Assembly: GCA_028564925.1 (NCBI GenBank)
Contig: CM053026.1
Span: forward strand, 604,552,616 to 604,616,615
Direction of reading: 5' to 3'
Length of the DNA: 64,000 nucleotides
Origin: Lithobates sylvaticus
Taxonomy: Eukaryota > Chordata > Amphibia > Anura > Ranidae
Shown here: positions 40,055-52,191 of the stretch, piece after piece
Numbering within the stretch: position 1 is the stretch's first letter
Layout of the letters: each line of letters opens with the position of its first letter
The notes under the pieces: model-generated
Told to the model about the DNA's origin: nothing
The model's database searches: none
The model's input: the letters and a program-made list of their open reading frames with translations, nothing else
Position numbers and translations under genes: made by a program

Positions 40055-40830
40055 TTGGTCCATCACCTTTACCCTCAGCTTCTTTAGCAAGGCAGTGGTC
40101 ATCTTGGATGTGTGTGCGGCCCAGTCTCCAAAGAAAGGGGATCGTGCTCTGCTTCAGTAAATGTCACAGTAAATGTTGGCATTCATGGTTCCCTCAATGA
40201 ACTGTAGCTCCCCAGTGCCGTCAGCACTCATGCAGCCCCAGACCATGACACTCCCACCACCATGCTTGACTGTAGAGACACACTTGTCTTTGTACTCCTC
40301 ACCTGGTTGCTGCCACACAAGCTTGACACCATCTGAACCAAATAAGTTTATCTTGGTCTCATCAGACCACAGGATATGGTTCCAGTAATCCATGTCCTTA
40401 GTCTGCTTGTCTTCAGAAAACTGTTTGCAGGCTTTCTTGTGCATTATCTTTAGAAGTAGCTTCCTTCTGGGACGACAGCCATGCAGACCAATTTTATGCC
40501 ATGTGCGGCGTATGGTCTGAGCACTGACAGGCTGACCCCCCACCCCTTCAACCTCTGCAGCAATGCTGGCAGCACTCACACATCTATTTCCCAAAGACAA
40601 CCTCTGGATATGATGCTGAGCGCGTGCACTCAACTTCTTTGGTCGACCATGGCAAGACATGTTCTAAGTGGAACCTGTCCTGTTAAACCGCTGTATGGTC
40701 TTGGACACCGTACTGCAGCTCAGTTTCGGGGTCTTGGCAGTCTTCTTATAGCCTAGGCCATCTTTATGTAGAGAAACAATTCTTTTTTTCAGATCCTCAG
40801 GGAGTTCTTTGCCATGAGTTGCCATGTTGA
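40055..40830 (-). pseudogene. Tc1/mariner transposase, broken
   Basis: Minus strand from ATG 40826-40824: MATHGKELPEDLKKRIVSLH (first helix-turn-helix), an in-frame TAG just before MSCHGRPKKLSARAQ, then the paired-like second HTH, and the DDE region with ILWSDETKINLFG (second Asp) and GGGSVMVWGCMS. After TGELQFIEGTMNANIY the frame is disturbed, about 25 codons around the last loop are missing, and it ends near KVMD without the final Glu. Inactive. The 5' non-coding side runs to about 41175 (ACTCACTTTTGT repeats near 40990 and 41155). Confidence 0.85.
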
Positions 40831-41608
40831 ACTTCTAGTGACCAGTATGAGAGTGTGAGATCGATAACACCAAATTTAATACACCTGCTCCCCATTCACA
40901 CCTGAGACCTTGTAACACTAACGAGTGACATGACATCAGGGAGGGAAAATTGCTAATTGTGCCCAATTTGGACATTTTCACTTAGGGGTGTACTCACTTT
41001 TGTTGCCAGTGGTTTAGACATTAATGGCTGTGTGTTGAGTTATTTTTTTGAGTTATACAAGCTGTAAACTTTACATTGTAGCAAAGTGTCAATTCTTCAG
41101 TGTTGTCAAATGAAAAGATATAATGAAATATTTGCAAAAATGTGAGGGGTGTACTCACTTTTGTGAGATACTGTATATATACTAGACTGTATATATATAT
41201 TAAATACACTAACTAACCTGCCTAATCTAGCTCAATCTATTTCCATCCACAGTCACACACTATACATGGCAGTTTTGTAAGCAGCCTTATATAGTGTGGG
41301 TCGTGGACTTAGTCCACCTGAGCAATGATTGGCCAAAGGCACCCTTTGGCCAATTATGGCTCTCTCAGCAGAGCGCGCTGTGATTGGCCAAAGCATGCAG
41401 GTCAGGTGCATGCTTTGGCCAATCATTAGACAATAGTGCAAGTGCAACCTAAGTGAAGTGACAATCTCTTCTTCAGCTAACTATTATGTTGTGCTGTGGG
41501 TCTGCTACACACACACACACAATGTTTTTGTTTTTGTTTATATAATCCATTAATTAATTGCTTGGAATCCCTAAAATGGCGTGATTGGGGCAAATTTTAT
41601 AGCACAAG

Positions 41609-42690
41609 TGGGGGCTATTTACTAAAGGCAAATCCACTTTGCACTACAGGTGCACTGCAAGACATCCTGCCAAACTTCATTGACCAATACAGGGAGCTGC
41701 CATGTCTCTGGCAAGTGACATGCAGAGACTACTCCAACAACCAAAAGAGGAAGGCAGCGCTGGATAAACTGTTGGAATTGGTAAAGCCGGTGACTCCCAT
41801 GGCATACATCAACTATTTAAAGGCCAAAATTGGTAGCCTGAGGAGAAAATATAATAGGGAGCGCAAAAAGGTCCAGTATTCCATGAGATCAGGAGCAGTA
41901 GCAGATGACATGTATGTACCCAGGCTCTGGTACTATGACAGACTGCATTTTTTGTCAGACCAGAGTGAACCCAGGCCATCACTATCTACACTTCCTTCAA
42001 CATGAGCTGATGCTTCTGAAGTCCAACCTGGGCCTTCCACCCAGGAAGATGTGGAGGAACCCAACTTGAGCAGTGTTCAACATATAGATGCTATTATTGA
42101 TCACTAATTTCTGATTTAACAAAGTGGTTTACATATCAATAGACCATAGTAGCCAAAAATGTTTGGGACAAGAATGAAAAATGCTGGGGTCAGGATGATA
42201 GTCTTTTCTATTTGTTAACATTCAATTTGCAACTGTCATGAGCTCAAAATTGTGTGTGATTGATGACCAAAAAACTAAAACTATGTACCATTTTCATACA
42301 CAGGAAAGTCTCAGTCAGGAGGTGGCTGTGGAAAGCAGCCTGACGGAAACCCAGGTTCCTCCCCTCCAGCCTCCAACCAAAAGGACCAGGAAGGCGAGGA
42401 ACCTGGAGGAGTCAGTGACTGCTTTAATTCGCCAGGCTACTGCAGTACTTACAACGACCCCTGGTGTCCATGAGTCGTTTGGCTGTGTGACAGCGAGTAA
42501 ACTGGAACGCATGGAGGTGGGCCAATGCCTCATCTGTGAGGAGATCATTCTTATGGACCTAAACAAGGGGATGAGGGGCCAACTCACAAATAAAAGCCAC
42601 CTGTGTGAGTTGGACCATACTACTCCTCCAGCAACACCACCAACACCACAGCCACCCATCCCACCACAGCAACATGGAAGGAAGTGTTGA
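41609..42690 (+). pseudogene. Harbinger-type MADF/Myb-like protein gene, two exons, broken
   Basis: From about 41655: NFIDQYRELPCLWQVTC, KRKAALDKLLELV, ADDMYVPRLWYYDRLHFL, a MADF (Myb/SANT-like) domain as in the second protein of PIF/Harbinger transposons. TGA at 42003-42005 interrupts ...STLPST|ADASEVQPGPST. A likely acceptor near 42303 begins exon 2 (to 42690): KRTRKARNLEESVTALIRQA and GQCLICEEIILMDLNKGM, then a Pro-rich tail. The DNA-binding MADF protein helps Harbinger transposase reach the nucleus and its ends. The sequence just upstream (41609-41655) is the terminal repeat of the MITE at 46339-46580. Confidence 0.75.
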
Positions 42691-42699
42691 GAATGATGG

Positions 42700-42910
42700 C
42701 CTGGGTTTGGTGTGGCCTGGCAAAAGACGCAGGTTGTTGTAAGACCACAGCCTCGGGACATATATGTCATCTGCTGCTGCTCCCGATCTCTTGGAGTCCC
42801 GAACCATATTGTCCTCTCTATTAAATGGGCTCCTCAGGTTACCAATTTTGCCTGTCAAATAATTGATGTCTGCCTTGGGGTACAAAGGCTTCACCAATTC
42901 CAACTGTTTC
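42700..42910 (-). pseudogene. Second MADF fragment, inverted
   Basis: Minus-strand MELVKPLYPKADINYLTGKI, then RDSKRSGAAADDIYVPRLW, is the C-terminal half of the same MADF family, ten bases after and opposed to exon 2 of the copy at 41609-42690. It has diverged from that copy, so it is a separate insertion or old inverted duplication. Confidence 0.75.
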
Positions 42911-43139
42911 TCCAGCGTTGCTTTCCTCTTTATTTTGTTATTACCCCTATTAAATTTATAATTTTTGACTTGACAAATACTTGGCTATGTGTTTTACTTC
43001 AAAAAGGAAAATTTGTTTGTGAGTAGGCAGGTACATTTAAAAAAAAATACAATGTCAAATTAACAAGGGGCACCAACATAGTTGTATCTCTTTGAGGTTA
43101 AAAAATACGAGATAATAATGGCGTTGACACACAAAACGA

Positions 43140-43440
43140 CAAAAAAATATTATGGAGATCACTAGAAAAAAAAAAAAAAGATTATTCTGGAGATCTTGAG
43201 AAAAAAATATATATGGCGAACAATAGAAAAAAAATAAAGAAAAAAAATATTATTATGGAGATCACGAGAAAAAAAAAAGATTATTCTGGAGATCTTGAGA
43301 AAAAAAAATATATATGGAGATCAATATAAAAAAAGAAAAAAAATATTATTATGGAGATCACGAAAAAAAAAAAAAAGATTATCCTGGAGATCATGAGAAA
43401 AAAAAACACCAAAAATAAATTATTCAGGAGATCACGAGAA
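43140..43440. repeat. AT-rich tandem array, GGAGATC units
   Basis: Units of TTATTCTGGAGATC, CTTGAGAAAAAAATATATAT and similar alternate with a super-period near 105 bases (starts about 43150, 43260, 43360). Probably internal to the adjoining Harbinger-type element. Confidence 0.75.
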
Positions 43441-43444
43441 ATAA

Positions 43445-43815
43445 TAAAAAATCAGTTTGTCAGAACTCTGTGTGAATATCAGCAGCAAAGCAACTTCATT
43501 GTTCTAGCATTATAAAGAAGAAGAGAATGCGCTGCATTGAGAGATTTCAAAATTTGCAGCGTGACGAATATGCTATCTCCATTACGAATTCTGTCTCGTA
43601 CTTGATTCCGAGCATGCGTGAACTTTTGTGCACAGACTTTCAGACAACAAAGTTTTGTTGGCGGAAAATTTGAGAACCTGCTAGCAAACATTTGTTCGGC
43701 GGAAAGTCCGACAGCAAATGTTCGATGGAGCATATACACAGTCAGACTTTCCGACAACAAGCTCACATACAATATTTCTCTTCGGAAAGTCTGACCATGT
43801 GTACACGGCATTAGA
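43445..43815. repeat. MITE, CCATGTGTACACGGCAT end
   Basis: Ends GACCATGTGTACACGGCATT and contains repeated CGGAAAGTC(T/C)GAC blocks in both orientations, as in the fragment at 645-690. Left end not clear. Confidence 0.55.
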
Positions 43816-43892
43816 CTCAGAGACCTCCTGTCTCTTTCTCCTGAAGCTGTCTCCTACTGGGACCCTCCCGACCTCCTAGGCCACCTAAACTG

Positions 43893-44265
43893 CTATATAG
43901 GCACGAGTCACTTTGGACAAGCACAAGTCACTTGAAACTTAGCCATTTTTGCACCACTAAAGACTGAACTTAAAATCAACCACTAATTATTAATTTTTAT
44001 AAATTTTTTCACCGAAATATTTTTTTTGTAATAAAATGTGTTAAATGCATTTATTCATGTTCACTAATAATTTGGATACAATTAATTCCTTTTTTTGTTT
44101 TCAATTTCTTTTATTGTTATCATTGTTCTTTAAAACATTTACAGGATTCAGTTAGATTTAATAACATAATTTCCATCCTACCCAATCCTGTTACCCTATA
44201 GAAACATACAATTTTTCTCTAAACAAATGACTTGTGCTTGTCCAAAGTGACTCGTGCCTATATAG
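43893..44265. repeat. MITE with 42-bp terminal inverted repeats
   Basis: CTATATAGGCACGAGTCACT (from 43893) is mirrored by AGTGACTCGTGCCTATATAG (to 44265), and the match continues through GGACAAGCACAAGTC. The interior is AT-rich and non-coding. Confidence 0.8.
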
Positions 44266-44589
44266 CCAAATTTTGGCTGCAGCTAGGGGGCATCTAGGAA
44301 CCCTTAACTACCGAGTTTGAAGTTCGGGGGACCTATGGTTGCAAATGGGCACAGTGAGGCATGCAAATGGACACAGTGAGGCTGCAAATGGGCATTGTTG
44401 ACCTTCTTTTCCACTTACAGTAGCTGTGCATTTCTCACCCTAGGCTTATACTCGAGTCAATACGTTTTTTTCCCATTTTTTTGTGGTAAAATTAGGTACC
44501 TCGGCTTATATTTGGGTAGGCTTATACTTGAGTATATACGTTATATTAATTCTCCCCAACCAAGACACATGTCTTGATGCTATCTTGCT

Positions 44590-45730
44590 TAAATCCTTCT
44601 TAATTTCGTTCAGCAATGGCAGGAAGTTTGATTGGTACAACGTATCCCTATGCATTTTAACTCTTTCTCTCTCCAAATGAATGGGAACTCCTCCTGATAT
44701 ATCAGTGCCTCCTCTAGGGGGACCCCCATATTCAGGATCTCCGACTTCGCCGGGTTTATTTTAAAGTTTGAGCATTCTCCGTACTGTTTCAGTTTTTTTA
44801 TTAAATTGGGCAGAGTTATCCTCGGGCAGGTCACGAAAAACAGTATATCGTCGGCATATGCGGCCAACTTATGTTCCTCTTCTCCCAACCTAAGCCCCCT
44901 AATGTTCACATCCTGTCGTATTTTTGCCAGCAATGGTTCAAGTGACAGTACGAACAGTAGGGGGGGTAGGGGGCACCCTTGTCTAGTACCATTGTACATT
45001 TCAAAGAGTCCTGATACAGCGCCATTCACTTTCACCCTTGCTGTGGTGTGTTCATGAAGTGCGCCCAGTCACTTCATATATCTGTTCCCTATACCCCTCG
45101 TCACAAGGGCCTCTCCCATTAACCCCCAGTCTACCCTGTCAAATGCTTTTTCAGCATCAATTGACAGGAGTAGACCGGGGGTCCCGGCCTCTTTTATTTT
45201 GTGCACCACCAACAATGCCCTAATTCCATTATCCCAACACTCTTTTCCGGGTATGAAACCAGTCTGATCAGCATGTACTAGCTCGCTCATTGATGGTCTC
45301 AACCTTCCCGCCATTACCTTGGCAAACAACTTAATGTTGTCATTTAACAATGAAATCGGCCTATAATTCGAGCAGTGTAGTATCTTTTCCCTCTTTCGGT
45401 ATTATGGCTATGGCCGCCTCTAAAGCCTCCTTCCTTATTGCCCACTATGTACCTAACCCATTAATATATGTGCATAACTTTGGGACCAGAATATCTACGA
45501 ACTTTCTGTAATACAGTGTTAGACCATCCAGGCCTGGACTCTTTCCCAGGGTTTCTTTTAATATTTTCCTTATCTCTTCCTCTGTTACCGGTTCCTCCAA
45601 CCCATTCCTTTGCTCCTCCGAGAACCCTTTTAGATCTGTCTTTTCCAAAAAAGCTCTTATCCTTTCTTTTATTTTTTTGCTTGGGTATTTCGTTCTTATT
45701 ATTATCTATGCGTATAATTTCGCATAGTAT
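44590..45730 (-). pseudogene. L1-like LINE reverse transcriptase, 5'-truncated and broken
   Basis: Minus-strand order: EEPVTEEEIRKILKE with KSPGLDGLTLYYRKF (about 45648-45445), then KLFAKVMAGRL, ADQTGFIPGKE, LLLSIDAEKAFDRVDW (45350-45069), then YNGTRQGCPLPPLLFVLSLE, AAYADDILFFV (catalytic YADD) and the LKINPAKSE-type motif (45035-44610). A single in-frame TGA at 45071-45069 separates the last two pieces, and a frame change lies between about 45350 and 45445. No endonuclease domain remains. Confidence 0.85.
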
Positions 45731-46089
45731 TCTTGAAAAATTTCTGCTATCCCTGTTGTGTTATATACCATTTTCCCTGTACTGTCTTATTTGTCTGTAT
45801 TTTTTCTATATCATTTTCTGTTATTTTCTTTTTTAACATCCTTGCCAGAGATTTACCAATTTTATTTCCCCACCCTTCAGGTGATGGCGGGGTGTGTTTC
45901 TTCACCTATCTATTGCACACTCACCTGGAAAGAGTGACTCATTGTGGAGGATCACTCTTCAGGTGAGGGGCAGCGCCACCTACCCCTATATTCATATAAT
46001 AACTTTTTTACTACTGGTACTCCGGTTAGAGACCCTTAGGGGAGGCAGCAGCCCAGCCTACACCTAAGCGCAGCATTTAACTAAATTTT

Positions 46090-46310
46090 ATATGAAAGGA
46101 TGAGCTGACATTGATGTCACTCCGGAGGATGTTCGCAGGAGTCACTGTTAACGGCACGGCTCTGAAGGAACGGGTATGCCCTTCCTTCAGAGTGTGTTCG
46201 CCAGTGACGTCACGTCACGTTTAGGAGATATCTACAATACATATAGATAGGCTTTATTATAGGCTTACCTATAGGTAAAAATCATACATGAGAGTTTACT
46301 CCCACTTTAA
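46090..46310. repeat. 3' part of a TTAA-type MITE
   Basis: Shares GGAGATAT...GGCTTACCTATAGGTA and the end CTCCCACTTTAA with 5629-6082. The 5' half is missing. Confidence 0.65.
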
Positions 46311-46338
46311 TATAATCTGAGGATCTTTTGAATGATAT

Positions 46339-46580
46339 GGGGGTTGATTTACTAAAGATAAATCCACTCTGTACTACAAGTGCACTTGGAAGTGCAGTCG
46401 CTGTAGATCTGAGGGGAAGATCTGAAATGAGGGGAAGCTTTGCTGATTTTATCATCCAATCATGTACAAGCAGAAATTATGTTTTTTTTTTCCTTGCGTG
46501 TCCCCCTCAGATCTAAAGCGACTTCACTTCCAAGTGCACTTGTAGTACAAAGTGGATTTGCCTTTAGTAAAATAAACCCC
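46339..46580. repeat. Harbinger-type MITE
   Basis: Terminal repeats GGGGTTGATTTACTAAAG...CACTTGGAAGTGCAGTCGCT and the matching inverse (AGCGACTTCACTTCCAAGTG...CTTTAGTAAAATAAACCCC). Same terminal sequence as 41609-41655 next to the MADF gene. Confidence 0.8.
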
Positions 46581-47725
46581 ATAGTGTGCTTGAGTGTTGT
46601 TGCTGGTCATCTGAACCCAGTATAGATACTAGATAAGTGTTCCTAATGGCCACTGAGCGTATGCCAAACTATTAATAGTAATTAAAAAGTACACCAAAGA
46701 AGAATTGTGCTTACATATCAGTTCTATATTATATATAGATGGTCAGTATTTTTCACGTGATCACTAACAATTTACGCCTCAGCTAATCCTTTAATGTAGG
46801 CGCTAGTATTCTTCCTCATCCTGGTTAAGAACATTATCCTTCCTTAGAGCGTTCGGCAATAACCCCATTGTTGGTGACATGTGACAGCTGTGTCCCTGTG
46901 CTCTGTGGTTTTCTTGTTGCTCTTCAGCTGGACATGTTCTGCTGAGATTCCTGACTCACTCTGACCATCACAACATCTGGCAGCAGACTTATAAGGGGTG
47001 ATATGACTGAGGATCACAGGGGATGGAAGAGTCACTCCACAGAGGAAAGACTAAATGAAGAGCTGAACTATTACTGTGATAATGCCAAATGATACTACAA
47101 AGCAGCGCGTGCACATGTCGCTTGAAGTGAACTACGCGTCCTTGCTATACCTCCACAATTACAGGAAAAAGCAAGTACCCTTTTTTTCAACTGTTACAGC
47201 CAGGGGGCAGCACTGAATAGCATAATGTACATGTTTTATGCTATGTGCTATTTATGCTATGTACATGCATTTTTGGATATGCATATTACTGTTTATGTGT
47301 GCGTAATTGTGCATGCGTGTTTTTCATGTAACAGACTTAGACTAGGTTCACGTTAGCCCATGCTCTGAAAAACAATCCGCAGTGATTCACTTTTCAGAGT
47401 GTGACTAAGCACCCACTGTCAGGCATTCTTAAGGTGATACTGCCACATCCTGAATGTCTTATTTTTTTTTCTTAGTTTTTTGCCAAACAGCAATTTATAA
47501 TGTGGCCAATGCTTTGCAACTGTGAGCGAAGCAGCCTCATTGCCCTAAATGACCAAGCTTGACTAGCAATCCTGTTGATTGGCTGGACCAGGATGACTTA
47601 ACGTAATCTGTCTGGGCACAAAGTTGTGCTGTAAATGTATGTTGAGCTGCATATGCGCTGTTTAGTGTACATTCAGAAAAAAATAGGCAGATAGGAGGAC
47701 TCATGAAAGAAGAAACCTATAGGGC

Positions 47726-48260
47726 AGGGGTCTCCAAACCTTCTAAACAAAGGGTCAGTGTACTGTCCTTCAGACTTTAGGAGGGCCGAACTGTGGCCAG
47801 CATCAGTGAGAGTAAACAGTGTACCCTCTTTGGTATTAGTGTCCCATCTTTGGTGTCGGTGGGAGAAATAGTGCCCATCTTTGGTGTCAGTGGGAGAAAT
47901 AGTCCCCATCATTGGTGTCATTGGGAGGAATAGTCCCCCATCATTGGTTCCAGTGGGAGGAATAGTGCCCCATCTTTGGTGTCAGTGGAAGGAATAGTAT
48001 CCAATTGTTGGTGTTAGTGGGAGGAAAATGCCCCATCATTGGTATCAGTGGGAGGAATAGTGCCCCGTCGTTGGTGTCAGTGGGAGGAATGGTGCCCCAC
48101 CGTTGGTGTCAGTGGGAGGAATGGTGCCCCACCGTTTCTTTTGGTGGTATAAGTGAAAAAAGAGCAAAAATTTTGAAAAAAAACACTTTTTTAAAGTTTC
48201 TATTATAAAATTTTGCAAATAATAATTTTTCTTCATAAATGCGGGCCAAAATTTATACTG
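47726..48260. repeat. hAT-type element with a 32-bp minisatellite
   Basis: Starts CAGGGGTCTCCAAACCTTC, a familiar hAT-like end. From 47840 to 48135 about nine units of TTGGTGTCAGTGGGAGGAAT (32-base period) follow, then GCGGGCCAAAATTTATACTG. The right terminus is not clear. 46581-47725 before it shows no gene. Confidence 0.65.
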
Positions 48261-48409
48261 CTACATCTCTTTGGTAAAAAATAACCCAAAATCAGTGTAT
48301 ATTATTTGGACCGTGTGAAAGTTATAGAGTCTACAAGCTATGGTACCAATCACTGAAAATTGATCACACCTGATGTACTGACAGCCTATCTCATGTCTTG
48401 AAGCCCTTA

Positions 48410-48830
48410 GGCTCCTTACACGGGACGGATCCGTAATGATCCGCCCTGTGAACATCCGCTTGCTCAGCTGGGATCGCTACGTTGATCCCCGCTGAGCCGG
48501 CGGATGACAGGAGGCATGCAGCCACTGCACGGCGGGGGACTTTGGGCTGGAGATAGGTCCTCTTTATTTTGGGGGCAATCTGGGGACTGTGTTTTTCACT
48601 GATTGGTAACTCATTGTTACCAGATCTCCTCCTCACACTGGATCAGTGTGTTACACTGTTTGCTGACATTTGTGACCGGCTGTGATTGGGCACAGCCGGT
48701 CATGTGGTAAAGAGACAATTTTATTGACTCTTTACCCTGATCGGGCATGGGCTGTGTCTGAGGGACCCGCCTCAACCATGATGGCTGCGATGCGGGCACC
48801 CGGTAAGGAAGTGGTTAATAAGTACTGTAT
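48410..48830. repeat. Composite of MITE fragments
   Basis: AGGCTCCTTACACGGGACGG near 48410 and GACCGGCTGTGATTGGGCAC near 48674 resemble ends and interiors of the families at 29170 and 60480. Boundaries uncertain. Confidence 0.4.
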
Positions 48831-48962
48831 ATCTTTAGGCCTCATTCACACTTCAGCATTTTGTAGCTTGTAGCTTGAAGCTCCAAAACACTGGAGGAAC
48901 AAAGATCAATTATTCTCTATGGACACGGTTTACATCTCCATTGCAAGTTGCCTGCAGCATTT

Positions 48963-49986
48963 TTAACCACTTGCCGACCGGCTCACAACGATATACGTCG
49001 GCAGAATGGCACTGCTGGGAGAACCGCCGCACCTGTATGGCGGCTCCTTTAAGAGTCGTAGCAGGCATGCGGGCCACCGCACAGCGGAAGACCCGCTGCA
49101 CGTGGACCGCCGGCCACCTGCGATTGTGGGCATGAGAGCCAGAATGGGGATTTGTGTGTTTAGACACACAAATCCCCGTTCTGGCTTTCGCACCCCTGAT
49201 CACGGGTGACCGGCCACACGCAGCGGGTCTCCCGCTGTACAGCGGCACACCTGCTACGCTACACACACAAATCCCGGTTCTGACATTGGAGGATAGACAG
49301 ATCAACTGTTCCTACTGAGTAGGAACAACGATCTGGCTCCTCTAGTCAGACCCATCCCCTCACAGTTTGAAACACACATAGGGAACACATTTAACCCCTT
49401 GAGCGTTTAACCCCCTAGTGTTAACCCCCTTCCCTGCCAGTGACATTTACACAGTAATCAGTGCATTTTTATAGCACTGATCGCTGTATAAATGTCAATG
49501 GTCCCAAAAAGTGTCAAAAGTGTTCGATCTGTCTGCCGCAATGTCACAGTCCCGATTAAAAATCGCTGATCGCCGCCATTACTAGTACAAAAGAAAAAAA
49601 AAACTATTTTGTAGACACTATAACTTTTGCGCAAACCAATAAATCATTTTTTTTACCAAAAATATGTAGAAGAATACATATCGGCCTAAATAAAGAAATT
49701 TTTTTTTTTAAATTGGGGGATATTATATAGCAAAAAGTAAAAAAATATTAATTTTTCAAAATTGTCAGTCTTTTTTTGTTTATAGCGCAAAAAAAAAAAA
49801 AGAAACGCAGAGGTGATCAAATACCAACAAAAGAAAGCTCTATTTGTGGGTAATAAAGGATGATAATTTTATTAGGGTACAACATCGCATGTCCGCGCAA
49901 TTGTTAGTTAAAGCGACGCAGTGCTGTATCGCAAAAAATGACCAGGTCAGGAATGGAGTAAATCCTTCCGGGGCTGAAGTGAGTAA
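48963..49986. repeat. TTAA-type MITE, GACCGG family
   Basis: Begins TTAACCACTTGCCGACCGG; the right end GGGGCTGAAGTGAGTAAAC has a decayed TTAA. Interior GTTTAGACACACAAATCC forms a hairpin near 49150, and ATAACTTTTGCGCAAACC is present as in its relatives. Confidence 0.75.
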
Positions 49987-50211
49987 ACGTTTTTTTGTTC
50001 CATAGAAATGCATTGAAATGCTTGATTCAAATTTTTTTGAGGGTTTTATCGCATTTTGTTGCCTGTTTTTGAGTTTTTCTGCTCAAATGCAATAATTAAG
50101 TAAAAATAAATAGTAATAAATAAAATAAATAAATTAAAAAAAAAATCATAAATAAATAAATGATCTAAATAGAAAAATGGATTGTCTATTAAAAACATGG
50201 CTGCATCCCAG

Positions 50212-50254
50212 TGCTCAACGCATTTTGTGGGTATAACCACTTCATCAGGAGAAG
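50212..50254 (-). ncRNA. Isolated near-canonical hammerhead motif
   Basis: Minus strand: CTGATGA core, then GTGG...CCAC helix II, then AAAA where the consensus is GAAA, then TGCGTT. One core base differs from consensus, so it is probably inactive. Helix I partners are not obvious. Confidence 0.5.
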
Positions 50255-50735
50255 ATCCATCAAATTGTCTGCAAAAGACATAAATATTAATGTAATCTCA
50301 TGTGTGACTCAAACCTAAAGAGAAGTATTATGGGCTGTAATGAGCAGCGCACATGAACGCAACTAACATGAGCTGCCTGCTCCAAACAATCATTTCTATT
50401 GGAAGAAATTGATTGGAAAATAAAATGATCGTTTATTGAAGCATGTGTGTCAGTACGCACTTTGATAAACCATTATTTTATTAATTGACATCGTATTTGA
50501 TCGATATGCCACACGTTACATTTTATAGTTGTAAGATCTGATTGTAAGTGAATGATCCTGTCTCTGTTTCTACCATATGATAAATTATATATTGTGAAAA
50601 TCTCTGGCGTAGTAGTGATGTGTGTGCATGTATATCCAATTACTACAACAATCTCAAACTAGACAGTGCTACTGATGACTCCCCAACGTCTAACAATTAT
50701 TGCTGCTGACACTAAAAAGTGTTCACACCTACACT

Positions 50736-51282
50736 CAGGGCTTTTTTTCAGCGGGAACGCGGGGGAACGCAGTTCCGGCACCTCCACCACTGAATGATTG
50801 TAATGGCAAGGAGTGCTGGGTTGTGCTACAGTGTCTATTGATGCTGGCTGCTGATGGATCTATTGTTGCTGGAGGGGATCTATTTCTGCAGAAGGGTTGA
50901 TTGCTACTGGGGAGGTTTATTGTTGCTGAGGGTCAGTTGTCGCTGGAAAGGATCTACTGTTGAGGGAGCATTCTATTATAGCTGGCTGCTATAGCTGGGT
51001 TGTATTTTGTTGTAGGTGGTCCATTGTTGCAGGGGGGTCTATTGTTGTTGGCTGTGGGGGGTCTATTTTACTGCTTTTCTTGTTATCAATAACAAATTCC
51101 ATACAAATTACTTAGTACCACAAATGTTACTTGGTTCTGTATTCTCTAAAAGGGGCAGTGCTAGGAGTTGGGTAGGGGGTGGAACCAAGGACTGGTGCTC
51201 AGAGGTAGGTAGGGGAACAGACAATGGGTAACTCCCAAAAGGGGGAGTTCATGCACCTATTCTCAGAGAAAAAAAAGCCCTG
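50736..51282. repeat. hAT-type element with exact 8-bp target duplication
   Basis: Ends CAGGGCTTTTTTTC and GAAAAAAAAGCCCTG; CCTACACT lies on both sides (50728-50735 and 51283-51290). The interior is made of degenerate CTATTGTTGCTG(G) repeats. Non-autonomous. Confidence 0.9.
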
Positions 51283-51493
51283 CCTACACTTGTGTTACAA
51301 AATGGCGTTCCACACACTTCTGCGTGACATCACCGGCTCCTCCGCCGCAAGCGGAAATGTGCGGAACGCCATTTTGAGAGAGGTACACAGAGGCTGCACC
51401 TTAGATACTCAAAGGCGACTACTATTTGTCAAAGAGTGAGTGACAATTTTGCATCTTTTATTAAAAATAAAGCTTAAAACACAGTGAGCACTA

Positions 51494-51925
51494 TTAAGCC
51501 CCATACACACGCTCGGATTATCCGAGGACCAGGTCAGTCGGATCATGTCCGTCGTACTTTGTCCGATGTTGGTTTTGCGTACACACGGTCGGACAAAGTT
51601 GTCGGAAAATCCGATCATTCTGAACGTGGTGACGTTTGTTGCCTACGACGGGACTACGTAGAGGCTAGTAGCCAATAGCTTTGGTCTTGTAATGTGATCT
51701 GAGCATGCGTAGCACTTTGTCCGTCGGAATTCGCTACACACGATCGGATTTGGTGTGATCGGACTTTGTTGTCAAAAAATCTATCCAGCAGGAGATAGGA
51801 CTTTGTCCGTCGGACAATACGATGGAAACTGTCCGATGGTGCCTACACACGGTCGGAAATTTCCGACAACATTGTCTGATAGGACAGAATCCATCGGAAA
51901 ATCCGACCGTGTGTATGGGGCTTAA
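51494..51925. repeat. TTAA-bounded MITE, CCATACACACG family
   Basis: TTAAGCCCCATACACACG to CGTGTGTATGGGGCTTAA with TTAA at both edges. The interior has many CCGAC/GTCGG pairs and CACACGGTCGG blocks. Confidence 0.85.
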
Positions 51926-52191
51926 GGCTGGGATCACATATGTGCGAATTGGATGCGTTTTTCACCGTATCCAATTCTCATGACATGCAAACGGCTCGCA
52001 ATGGAGCCGGTTCACACAGGTTCGGGGGCGGCCGCTGTGCGGATTCCTAAAGGGTCCTGTGCGTTTTTAGGTCTGGTTCAGGTGCAAATTCAGGCAAAAA
52101 TCCGGACCTGAATCACACCTGAACCGGTGAACAGAAACGCACCAGACCCCAGGCACGAAACCGCGGCCGCACATATGTGAACCCGGCCTTA
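51924..52191. repeat. MITE abutting the previous one
   Basis: AAGGCTGGGATCACATATGTG and CACATATGTGAACCCGGCCTT are terminal inverted repeats. An inner pair TCAGGTGC/GACCTGAA lies near the middle. It shares its left edge with the TTAA of 51494-51925. Confidence 0.7.

Noticed and set aside
45468-45836. 122-codon hydrophobic plus-strand frame
   Set aside because: Antisense to the LINE fragment and T-rich flank; no conserved feature.
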